The translations under genes and the position numbers were made by a program. Shown here in pieces: positions 54,634 through 64,000 of a stretch of 64,000 nucleotides of DNA (its first letter is position 1; every line of letters begins with the position of its first letter). The notes under the pieces are model-generated. The model searched no databases and had not been told where the DNA came from. It saw only the letters and a list, made by a program, of their open reading frames with translations. The stretch is from Tricholomella constricta (Eukaryota > Basidiomycota > Agaricomycetes > Agaricales > Lyophyllaceae), in assembly GCA_013368375.1 (NCBI GenBank), contig JAACJP010000008.1:248001-312000 (forward strand), in the 5' to 3' direction.

Positions 54634-56503
54634 ATGTCACTTCCCTACAAAACGCTTCTCAGCAATGTTGTCGGACGATTTATGACATGGCAGCTCGTCA
54701 GGTATGCCATTTTTCCTTTCTATGTCATATACGCATCGCAATCAATCGTTCGTTCTTTGGTAGACGATATCCTCTAATTTTTGGTCCCTGGTGTCAGGTA
54801 TGAGGCCTGTTTGAACAAGGAAATCATATCCGGATGCTTGCCGTATGATCTTGCTAACGTTACATGATTAGCAACTCGATGTGGAATCCTCGTACTTCCC
54901 GGGATTAGCTGGCTCAATAATGCGTGTCATAAAAAGATCTCCCAATACCATCTTCCGTACCAGATGTCAACGCCTCATCGAGGTTCATTTGCTGTAAACT
55001 GTTCAAGTGCACGTCATGATGGGTTTGGTTGTTTCTAGGTATTACGTCGTCGACAGGTAACGGCGCTGTCCGACGCCTCGACGTTACTCTCCTCGTGTCT
55101 TTCTTCGTTTGAAGAAGGTGGCCTTACGCCCTTTGAAGGTGGCCAGCCAGATCTCAGTGATGAAGAGATCCTCTGCTTTGCGCTAGAAAGGATTTACCGC
55201 GATGGAATGTCACGGCCGCAGTTCAAGGTCTGGTATTGTCGGTCTCAACCTGCCAGGTATATCTACTCTGAATACGAACTCTAACAAGCCACTATTCTCG
55301 CAGGGGCTAGCCCATGCGCCAAGTGCAGATCGCGCTGATGACGAATACCTTTCCCAAGATCACGGCCTTCCGGCAGAAGAGCACACTACCCCCATTCATG
55401 AGGACTTGTTATGGGACGATTGCTCCAAGGACGTACTGGCACCGACACGCCGCTTCGGTTCTGCTGCCAACTCTTGGTTTTTAGATGTACCGTCAGACGG
55501 CGAATATGGAAATCCTTTCGACATGGAGCTTGATCATTATGACGAAGATCTCATGAATGAAGATGAGCATTGGAACGATTACGATTTATTTCCTTTGGAG
55601 CTTCCTTATGCTCCCGAAGGATACTATTTCCGCCCTGGGCTCAGGATCGACCAAACCCCAGATTTTGAAGGCGCCCTTCATGATGAGAACTCTCACACAC
55701 CTCCTGTGCTAGACTTCGAGGATGATGATGTGGTCTTGGACTCCTTCCTTGATTCATCACGCCCGGAACATCTCGGTCTCGAAGGGCGTGCCGCAGAGTC
55801 AAATGCATTTCGATTATATCTATATGGCGGTCACATTACCTGCGAAGACGACCGAAACTCTCAGGACTCAGTCGGACAAATTCTCGAATTAGGAGGCAGA
55901 TCTCAAGCCGCAAGTTCGATAGCTTCTTTGTGTTCGCCGCCGATCTCCGGACTGCTGTCTATTTCAGAGGAAGTCGACTTGAGGGGGAAGCAACAAATAG
56001 ATATCCTTTGTCGACATCGACGACAAGGCCAACTGACGGGACCAAAAGTTAATCACGACGGCAATACTTCTCTTTACGTCGGAGACGATTTGGACCCAGC
56101 AATTCTACGTGTCTCGCACAGTGATCCACACGACGACGATGGCGACGAGCTGGAGTTCAATATTTTGTCTGATACCGACTCCAATATCTCCGCACATACA
56201 AAAACAAACTTCGAAGTGGATTTCGATCTTGTCAAGCGCGGCGGTGTTTCAGTGGCCATAGGGACAAGGCCTAGCTTTCCGGAGGCATCTATTTCGCACC
56301 ATTCTCTCACCCTAGACGTCACATGGCCCCGGCAACCCGATTGTGATCGTCAGCTGAGGGAGTTCCAAGAGGAGTTCGAAGATAGCGATGAAGGGTTGTG
56401 GCGTGGAGAGTTGGTTGGAAAATCAGCGCAGGCCGCCGGTATGGACTTGGAGGATGATAGTCTGTCCGTGATGGACTTCGAATTTGAAACTGATGCTCCA
56501 TGA
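54634..56503 (+). CDS. Unrecognised acidic protein, five or more exons
   Basis: A consistent spliced frame uses exons 54634-54701, 54764-54797 (34 nt), 54872-54982, 55039-55227 and 55289-56503. All junctions are GT-AG with matching phase. Read from ATG 54634 it gives MSLPYKTLLSNVVGRFMTWQ, LVRRYPLIFGPWCQQLDVES, SYFPGLAGSIMRVIKRSPNT, IFRTRCQRLIEVLRRRQVTA, LSDASTLLSSCLSSFEEGGL and EEILCFALERIYRDGMSRPQ. The 405-codon last exon is strongly acidic (FDMELDHYDEDLMNEDEHWN; LDFEDDDVVLDSFLDSSRPE; SVMDFEFETDAP at the end) with short basic islands. It resembles no family I know. The basic, ordered N-terminus plus a long acidic tail could suit a chromatin- or transcription-linked protein, but that is a guess. 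The true 5' end may lie upstream. Confidence 0.6.
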
Positions 56504-56793
56504 GCATTGGAGCACACGTACTTTACACCACTGGATGTAATTCTTTTGGAAACAATAGACCAACCGCCCGCTGCTATAAAAGTCAAAGTGGTGGGCGCGA
56601 CGCAGGGTCGGGTCGCCAAGGAAATGGCCGTGAAATTGGAACTCCGATGAAACCCCGCAATTATACTAAGGGCTCGTCCTGGATAAAAATATCTATTTCA
56701 GTTGTTACAAAGTCATCATAGCTCACAGTCTGCCCCTCTACCATCATCCCCCAGCGGCTCGCTCTCCCCTCCCGCTAAAGTTCTTTGGCCACC
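56504..56793 (+). promoter_or_regulatory. Promoter region of the endosulfine gene
   Basis: 290 bp between the acidic-protein stop and the endosulfine ATG. TATAAA at 56575-56580 lies about 215 bp upstream of the ATG. A C/T-rich tract (cccctctaccatcatccccc, near 56730) precedes the start. Confidence 0.4.
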
Positions 56794-57373
56794 ATGCTCC
56801 CGGCTCAGCGTAACAAGATCGACATCAGCGTAAGTTCAGCCCGTCGCAGCTGTGCATTCCGTCATGTTGGATCTTGATTCTATCGATCCCTCTGCAGAAG
56901 CTGTCTCTGCAGGAGCAGCAGCTCTTTGCCAAGTATGGAAAGCTTCCAACCCACAAGAACGTCCTCATGAAGATGCAGAAGGTCCGTTGAATTCTCGAGT
57001 ATCCCTTGTCACGTCCTTACCTCGTGGCACAGGATCGCAAATACTTTGACTCGGGCGATTATGCACTTTCGAAGGCCGGGGTCGCTCCTCAGAGCACGGT
57101 CGGTACAGCGATTCCTAATCCCGAGAAGTAAGTTTGTATTCGACGAATTCGTTAGGTCGAGTTGATCAACATTTCGCCGCCAGTATCCCTCATGCGTCAT
57201 CGCCTGGTAATGGCCACAGCAACAACGGCCACCAAAGTCTATCTGTGTCTCCTACAAATTCCACGAGCCCGGTCAACAAGGAAAGCGGCCTCGCGCACGA
57301 CAGGAACAGCATTGTTCCCGTCAACGAGTCGGAGGCCGCCACCACCACCGCCACCGAGCCCACCACGGATTAG
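56794..57373 (+). CDS. IGO1: Endosulfine family PP2A inhibitor (Igo1/ARPP19 type)
   Basis: Small protein that, when phosphorylated by the Greatwall/Rim15 kinase, inhibits PP2A-B55 to control mitotic entry or entry into quiescence. Three introns give 134 residues: MLPAQRNKIDIS, then KLSLQEQQLFAKYGKLPTHK, NVLMKMQKDRKYFDSGDYAL and SKAGVAPQSTVGTAIPNPEN. RKYFDSGDYAL is the invariant core; the Ser in FDSGDY, residue 47 here by my count, is the regulatory phosphosite. The tail (SSPGNGHSNNGHQSLSVSPT; SEAATTTATEPTTD) is Ser/Thr-rich and disordered, with SP sites that could be cyclin-dependent kinase targets. Confidence 0.94.
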
Positions 57374-57846
57374 CCTCGCTCCTTGCGCCACTCGCCGATT
57401 GCGTTTTTCCATGCATCACCATACATCGTACATTACCACATATGGTCGAAACGGCCGAGATATTTGCCACTTCGCATCCGCATCTTATCGATTTCTGCCC
57501 CGATTACCAACGACATAGCACCCATCTCACAAACGGCCATTATTATACGTTATGCCATCTCTTGGAATCTGCATGTGTAATTATTACATTGTCATGACCT
57601 TGGGCCGGGGGCTCGGAGTAGCGGTAGTGGCATGGCGGATGTGGTCATAGCTACTTGTCGCTGTTCATCGAAAGAGGCCTCGTTGCGCTCAACGTGGATA
57701 CGCATCGTATAAGCCTTCAGGTTTCAGATCAAAATATTTATTATTTAATGGTTAGCAAAATATGTTACGTCGCCCGAAATGGGGTGTGACTTGACGCGTT
57801 GGACTGGCAGCTTTGCTCTTACGCGCCTACCTCAACGTTACATTCC
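57374..57846. promoter_or_regulatory. Intergenic between endosulfine and POLA2
   Basis: About 470 bp, GC- and pyrimidine-rich near the left, AT-rich (tatttattatttaatgg) near 57735-57752. No coding exon recognised. The promoter of the polymerase subunit gene is expected here. Confidence 0.35.
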
Positions 57847-60092
57847 ATGTCATCTGAGCTCAGAGAAGAGGTTATCAGGCTTTTTGCAGATCGAACTGGA
57901 TCAGACGAGAAACTCCTTGAAGAATGTACGTGATACGATCGACCGCATGCCTTGAATCCAGTTCATAGGACGTAGGCACTTCAATATGCCAAATATACAA
58001 CCTATCTGCCGAGGCCCTGCTATACAAATGGGAGGCATTGAACTTTCGGCCGTCCGCGACGCGCTCAGAGATATCAGCATTCACAATGGACTCCATCGTA
58101 GCGCTGAAAGCGCTGATTCAACGCGACCTCGCGAAGGAGAACGTCAGAAAGCCACAGCACAGGACAATCGCGACATCCAATATTGCTTTGGTCAATCGAT
58201 CACGGTTACCTGCGAACATGCTCAAGAACGCCAGTCCGGCACAGCGAGTGGGGGCCGTACAGGTCAAGTCGGAGGGCTTTGGTGCTAGTCACGTCAAGTT
58301 CAAGGGACCAAACGAGGACGTGTCGTCCCGGAAAGATCGTTCATGTAAGTATCATGTGTTTTGGCTCTGCATTATGCCTCCGATTACAGTTCACAGATCG
58401 TTATATGTACGAAAAGATATCAGAAAGAGGTGAAGGTGGGAAACGGTCCATCCCACTCAACGCGTTTCTGTTACCAACGGGACAAATACAGCGCTCGACG
58501 ATCAGATAGAAGAGCTCACCGAGTTGATTCAAACGCATTACAACGTCTCTGACCTTGGCGATCCTTCCTTGTCCGCGGACGTGCGTGTTCGAACCTGCTA
58601 TCTTTCTCCGGATTCTGAACTTTATCATCACAGGAAGAAATTACAGCCATAGGCCGAATAGTCCATGACTCCGACAGTTCTACTACACCGTCGAAACTCA
58701 CAGAAACCACGGTTGCACTGGAAACGAGCCGTATGGTCTCATCTGGCGCACGAGTCCCACTTCGATTTGACCCCGAGCTGACGATACGAGGTGGGGCACA
58801 GGGAGTTGGGAGTGCGAGCCTGTACCCAGGTGCGATAGTTGCACTCAAAGGGAAAAACGGCGGAGGCGGATGGTTCCTCGTCACTGAGATTCTTTCAGTA
58901 GGTGTTACTTTCTCTCGTCTTATTAACGTTAACGTGATGTAGATTCCGCCTTTAAAACCGACATTTGTGTCTCTTGGACTGCCGAACCCAAAGGCAGATC
59001 CAGGAGGCAGTGACATACCTTTCTCGATGTGCATTGCCAGTGGGCCCTACACCCCGGATGCCGATTTATCATACAAACCATGGCGTGCACTGATCGCAGC
59101 CCTTAAAAATGATAAACCGGCGGTGACTCTTCTGGTTAGCTCTCTTTCTCAAGATACATGAGATGCGCGCGAAAATTTTGACGCCTATTATTCAGATAGG
59201 GCCCTTCATTGACGTGCAACATCCAAAAATAAAAAATGGTGAAACGGACATTCTCCCGGCTGACCTTTTCCGTACACTATTTCTACAACCTTTACGAGCC
59301 TTTCTCGACTCGTGTCCTGGCAATATCGCGGTGCTGGTCCCGAGTGTCCGAGACCTTATCAGCCGGCAGGCCGTGTTTCCACAAGGTGAACTGGACTCAG
59401 AACTTACAGGTTCAGATCCCGTTGGTTTCTTTCATTTTTGTGCTACAAGTCCATGCCTACAATCAATTTATCTGATAGCGCATCCATCTACTGCCCAACC
59501 CCGCTCGCTTTTCGATCAACGATATCACATTTGCCGTGAGCAGCGTCGATGTTGTCTACCATCTCCGGAAGGAGGAGCTGCTCAAACGGGGGAAAGAGGT
59601 CGACACAATCGCCCCTTCCTCTGTCGATGACACAGGAACTGATCCAATGGCAAATACCTGTCGTCAACTTCTGCAACAGCGCAGGTGAGTGCTGTCCTAA
59701 ACATGGCCCTTGATTCCCGAGTAACTAACCAGGGCAAACAATCCAGCTTTTACCCCCTGTTTCCAGTGCCATCGGACGTATCTCATGAGGTCAACTTGAG
59801 CGTCACCCACCTGAACGGCCTCAGGCTAGCAGATGGGGCCGAGGAGTGCGCTCCCGATATTTTGGTGTTGCCAAGCAGGCTGAAACAGTTCTCGAAGGTT
59901 CGGATACCCGTTCCCATATCTGGAGATATGAACTGACGTTCGTTTTATTTATAGGCGGTGAGCTCTACCACGGCCTTGAACCCCTCGTTTTTGATGAAAG
60001 GAACGTACGCCAAAGTGAATGTGGCGGCGAGAGGCACCGTCCCCGGGATCAAGGAGCGCATAACGACAGAGGTTATCAGGCTCGAAGCCTGA
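57847..60092 (+). CDS. POL12: DNA polymerase alpha subunit B (Pol12/POLA2)
   Basis: Regulatory B subunit of the primase-polymerase complex that starts DNA synthesis. ATG 57847 begins MSSELREEVIRLFADRTGSD. The N-terminal helical region follows, then a linker (RTIATSNIALVNRSRLPANM). The OB-like part has SSGARVPLRFDPELTIRGGA, SASLYPGAIVALKGKNGGGG and WFLVTEIL. The phosphodiesterase-like part has IPPLKPTFVSLG, DIPFSMCIASGPYTPDADLS, GPFIDVQHPKIKNGETDILP, NIAVLVPSVRDLISRQAVFP, QGELDS, HLLPNPARFSINDITFAVSS and LFPVPSDVSHEVNLSVTHLN. It ends RITTEVIRLEA at TGA 60090-60092. As in the family, the metal-binding residues of a true phosphodiesterase are not all kept, so it is expected to be inactive as a nuclease. 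About eight introns. Confidence 0.93.
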
Positions 60093-63000
60093 ATGGCACC
60101 AAATTTTGAAGGTCTCAATCATATACCCTTCTGTCAAACATGACTGCAATATGTACAATTTTAAAGACTGATCTAGAATTATTAGCTTTAACAACGAAGG
60201 CTGTATGTACTATGTTATATCCAATCTTGGAAGTATTTCAGAGAATTCAGAGTGCAGAAAGGAAAAACAGACGTAGAGGAAAAGCCTCAATTTAAGAAAA
60301 ATCGTATATCATGACATCGTCGCCTGCGCGAACTCGACTTTCAGTCAGATATCGTGATGCTGGGCTTGGGCAGTCGACAGTGGCCCGGCTTGCTTCACTA
60401 TGGTGTGAATATCGCTGAACTCCTAGCTGGATGACGCGAGAATCGGGGTACGCAGTCCACACCTTCGGGGGCGCTTCTGCTAATTTTTGGCATGCGGGTG
60501 CAATGTTCAAATCTGAGGCCTTAAGCGACGATCCTGTCATTTAAGGAAAGAGGGAGGAAGCTGAAGGTGCTTCGATTGCACGGAGTCGAGGTCAAGTTGA
60601 GTGGCCAGGAAGTGCACGCGCAAAAACAAAAGGCTGTCATAGAAGCGGGATAAAGAGAGAGTGCCTTTTTAGGGCGCCCGTTAGACTCGCCTGTCCGGCC
60701 GAATAGAACATTGTTAGATGTCGAGGAATGAAAAAGTCAGGAAAATACGGGCGCTGCAAGCTTGCGGGGTTTGATCGAATATCTAACGGCTTTAAAGGGC
60801 TGCAAGGTCGTCAAATTGTAGCACAGGATGGACACGGATGGCAGTCCACCGCTTACTGGGTTTGTTATTTTTGCCGCTACGAAACCTATGTATACAGAGG
60901 TGAAAGAGCGGAAGTAACTTTACAAAATCGAAATGAATGCTTCACCATCCTGGCAGAAGCAGAACAGGGTACCGACAAAACCATTTCTAATTACCTATGG
61001 AGAAAACAAAATTTGAAAAATGAATCAGCCCACGCGACAATGATAGCGAGATTTTGTGCGCACCCAGGTAATCAAATATGTTGCCTTTGAGTATAATTGA
61101 GACTGTCTCGACCTAACACTGTTCGTCGTCCGCATTATATTGCCTTCAGCGTTCAAGTAGAGCAAGGTAAGCGGAGGGCTCACGGAAACTATCATGTTGA
61201 TCGAAAAAGTTTGCCTGCGCAGGTGATCGCTTTCCCCTTCGAGAGATTATGCTGCGCATGGGTCAGTGTAATCTTTATAGAGAGGATCACTGGGAACGAA
61301 CGATTTCTTTGAGGGTGGGCAAAGCTCGGGAAGCGGCCTGCAAGGAAAGCAAGTTTTCGTTTACACATCACGTTGTCATGGCTCATTCAAGTGCATTCTA
61401 TCAACGCTATTCGCGCCTGAATCCGGAATTGAAAAAAGAGAATGCGTGCATCATATCATAATAGATTGGAAACTTGAGAACTTAACTTGGAATCGAAGAA
61501 GTTGACAACTCCACGGTCACCGACTCATTATTGAGGTGACTTGGATGTCTTCAGCAGGAAGTTGCAATCGTTTCGATACTGCAGAAAGCATTGCGATGTG
61601 GCTCATGGCACTGATGAACTTCTGGGATAACCGCTGGACCTCCGCGAAGATGGTATTGGAGGGTTACTTCGTTGGCCGCGGAAGCCCGTGTCAACCCTTT
61701 ACGTCGTATGGGACGCCAGGCAAGAGTGCAGGGTCAAGTGGCTCGCTGATGATTAAGATTGAGATCAGTCAGCGCCTGTATTGTGGTTATAACATGTGAC
61801 GGGCATCTCGTTTGAGATCGGACGTGCCCCATAGCTTACAGTTCGACAGGATCGATCCCTTGATGCGCCACCGCAATGGCGTTCTCCTGTGGCCAATGAC
61901 CAACGCAGACTAAAAGCCCAGGACTGAGTATGGACATCGGAGGTGTGTAATGTAGCAATGATCACCGATACTTATAATAATTCTGCACAGCGTCATCGTC
62001 ACCGGTGAGTGTAGCCTCAAGTTCAGAAAGGTACCTCCACGAGTTGCAAAGAAGATCAGCTGATCAGTGTTCTCGGCGACGCGTTTCCAAACACTGAACC
62101 GAAGGCCACATTTCCAACCCTCAATCTTCTTTAGCTCATACAAGCCGATCGAGCAAATTGTATAAAGAGCACGAGACCAGGAAGCTCGTTTGTGAAAAAG
62201 ACGGCTGCCCGACGCTGCGCAGATGGATGGGGAGGGGTCCAGCACGGATGCCCGTAAGCATGAAAAACCAGCTGCAGAATGATCGGGACGAAAGCATCTT
62301 AATCCGAACGTAAGAATTAGGAACGATCCTCTCGATAGAAAAACGTTAATTTCCCCAAGAAAGAGACTGGCCTGGTTGAAAAAGAAAGGGAAACGAAGGG
62401 AGACGGGGCTGACCAAGGTTGATCATCGGTGAGATGTATTTCAAGATATAGCTTACCTCCAGGATGTCCAGATGATGATCGTGCGACGCGATTGAGCTAT
62501 ATTCAAGGAGATATGTACTGGTATATCACTCAGGCTGTTGATGACAAGCCTGACGGGATCGTGGCCGAGGGAGCCACACGTCGTTGACAGATAGCATCAA
62601 GAAGTTCAGATCGCAAATTGCGCCGGCGAGCACAGGTTTTGTTTGTACTTTAAATTATGATTACAGACCTTTAGTGTAGTCGAGGTCAAGGACACCGTCG
62701 CCAGACACACCAGAAGAGGAACCAGTGAAACGCAGCGAATTTATAAGGCACTGCCCTAGGACTCCTGGTACGGACTCGGAGCCGTAAAAGTGCGAAGGGC
62801 CTTGCTTAGTCTCCAGAAGCAGCCTAAACAACAGATGACAGTTGATCTGTAAGTGTAACATGCATTGCATTCAACATCATTGGCACTGTCAATAGCCGGA
62901 ACCCGGAGGTGTCTGGGGGGCAGCAGCACATCCGCGTGCGATACAATTAAAGTCATTTCCGCGCCATTCCGCTGAGAGGAAGGGGGAGATGAAGGATAAT

Positions 63001-63246
63001 GCGGGGCAGGGGCATCAAGAAGCAGCTGCGGGGAGAGATCTGTGAGTGGTTCACCAATAATTATAATGTGGGGTTGGGTTTGTAGAGCATGGCGACCACA
63101 TAAACACAAGACAACATGTAAAAGTCAATTCGATAGTGGACTATAAACCGGTTCTAAGGGACCTCCATCCTCCTCACTTATTTTTCTTTGCTTCTTCTTC
63201 CATGCGCCATTGATCTGAATTATATACCCTCTCTTCAACTTTCCTC
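60093..63246. other. 3.1-kb gap before the Zn2Cys6 gene, no confident gene
   Basis: The largest gene-poor stretch in the window. Open frames at 60292-60540 (-), 60728-61090 (+), 61536-61799 (+), 61910-62416 (-) and 62756-63109 (-) carry no recognisable domain and no clean intron chain. AT content rises in the left part. A TATAAA at 63142-63147 sits about 105 bp before the Zn2Cys6 start. A long upstream region is common for fungal regulators; non-coding transcripts or short unknown genes cannot be ruled out. Confidence 0.4.
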
Positions 63247-64000
63247 ATGTTTGTTACGCCCTCTAGAGTCCGTTCCGACTCCTTCCACGCCCACCAGCCC
63301 CAGCCCTTTTATTCTGGCCCAGAATATACGCCCATCGCTAACGGAGCACCCGTCCTGTCGTCGAATAACCAATACCCAACTAACAGTCATCCTTATGGTG
63401 TCTCTTCTCTCAGCGGTGATGGTCCCGACTTGTTTTCCAGCCACCAATTAGGTGCAGAACGAAACCGAGCCGATCTTTCACCCTCCAGTTCAAACCTTCC
63501 TCGCTCGCATAGCCATGTACTACCCCGTGCTACCCATTATACCACATATGATGACCTAGCTCCAGCCGGCAACTACCCACCACGACGAGATCCAAGTCCT
63601 GTAATGATTGACACTTATAATCTAGGTGAGGATCAAACGTTGGAACGGGAGAGTACTCGGAATAAGCCTAGTTCCGAAAAGTCTGGGGATTCAAGCACAC
63701 CTCCGGCTCCTCTACCGAAACGAAAGGCCCGACGCGAAAAACCTCGTATCGAGTTGGCCCCAGACCAACCGCCCACAACCCAAGGAAAACCCCGCGCCAG
63801 GGTCTATGTTGCATGTGTGCAATGGTAGGTCATTTATATCTCAGTGTGTACATCTTTTTTAATTTTCAGGATCGACCAGCCGCGCTCGTAAGATTCGATG
63901 TGACGGGGCCAAACCAGTGTGCCACAACTGCTCCAAGCGTGCTGCTGGTAACAACGAGTGCAACTACGATCCTATTCCCAAACGTCGTGGCCCGGACAAA
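63247..64000 (+). CDS. Zn2Cys6 transcription factor, 5' part only
   Basis: Fungal binuclear-cluster DNA-binding regulator, cut by the window edge. ATG 63247 begins MFVTPSRVRSDSFHAHQPQP. A long Ser/Pro-rich N-terminus (TNSHPYGVSSLSGDGPDLFS; LPRSHSHVLPRATHYTTYDD) precedes a basic stretch (PLPKRKARREKPRIELAPDQ). The cluster is split by an intron whose acceptor is the second AG: VYVACVQ ends exon 1 and CRARKIRCDGAKPVCHNCSK begins exon 2, giving C-x2-C-x6-C-x6-C-x2-C-x9-C. It continues RAAGNNECNYDPIPKRRGPD to the edge. In contrast with most yeast family members the cluster follows about 170 residues of disordered sequence. The target pathway cannot be told from this part. Confidence 0.88.

Noticed and set aside
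60728..61461. Cys-containing plus-strand frames upstream of the Zn2Cys6 gene
   Set aside because: No domain, no linked splice sites and random-looking composition.
61910..62416. 168-codon minus-strand frame
   Set aside because: Hydrophobic and Cys-containing but lacking a clear signal, introns or similarity; likely chance.

Overview
The window is nuclear DNA of a filamentous basidiomycete, most likely an Agaricomycete. Nearly every gene is split by introns of about 45-75 bp with GT-AG ends. Genes lie on both strands at roughly one per 2.3 kb. The content is fungal: the V-ATPase c' proteolipid, DASH subunit Dad1, a fungal-type PKC1 with HR1-C2-C1-C1-kinase order, a FunK1-type kinase fragment and a Zn2Cys6 regulator. 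Species cannot be named from sequence alone. I see no tRNA, rRNA, CRISPR array or intact transposon.

Layout. 0.3-2.4 kb (-): PRMT3-type arginine methyltransferase. 3.4 kb (+): a 79-residue two-exon protein. 4.1-5.1 kb (-) CCDC25 and 5.4-7.7 kb (+) RBM25, divergent. 8.5-11.6 kb (+): secreted, probably GPI-anchored GH37 trehalase. 12.2 kb (-): truncated FunK1 kinase. 13.1 kb (+): V-ATPase c'. 14.1 kb (-): ZCCHC10-like zinc knuckle protein. 15.1-15.5 kb: nested tandem repeat. 16.4 kb (-): FHA protein SNIP1/Pml1, divergent from an FMN-dependent 2-hydroxyacid oxidase at 18.1-19.7 kb (+). 21.3-23.4 kb (-): ALG11, divergent from a small predicted membrane protein. 24.8 kb (+): Msp1/ATAD1. 26.9 kb (-): mitochondrial uL6. 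27.7 kb (-): Arc1/EMAPII-type tRNA-binding cofactor. 30.6 kb (-): CHRAC1/Dpb3-like histone fold. 32.2 kb (-): Hsp20. 33.1 kb (-): SGF29. 34.7 kb (-): translin, divergent from SEN1 (36.0-42.4 kb, +). SEN1 converges with the DHX37/Dhr1 helicase (42.5-46.9 kb, -). 47.1 kb (+): F-box-like protein with a Cys/His-rich tail. 49.3 kb (+): Dad1. 49.8-53.8 kb (-): PKC1. 54.6-56.5 kb (+): an unrecognised acidic protein. 56.8 kb (+): endosulfine. 57.8-60.1 kb (+): DNA polymerase alpha B subunit. 63.2 kb to the edge (+): start of a Zn2Cys6 transcription factor.

The window is mostly conserved housekeeping: RNA processing (RBM25, SNIP1, SEN1, DHX37, ZCCHC10-like, translin), chromatin and replication (SGF29, CHRAC1-like, Pol alpha B), cell-cycle and signalling (Dad1, PKC1, endosulfine), membrane, organelle and translation functions (ALG11, V-ATPase, Msp1, uL6m, Arc1) and carbon/stress functions (trehalase, Hsp20, 2-hydroxyacid oxidase). 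The genes are not an operon or a biosynthetic cluster. Several are paired head to head across short gaps of about 240-590 bp that probably act as shared promoters.

The parts least explained by known families are the acidic protein at 54.6-56.5 kb, the Cys/His tail of the F-box-like protein, the nested CCGATCC repeat, the small proteins at 3.4 and 23.7 kb, and the 3.1 kb gap before the Zn2Cys6 gene. I did not find a convincing new multi-gene system. Splice sites were chosen by eye from reading frame and family similarity, so exon ends may be off in places.
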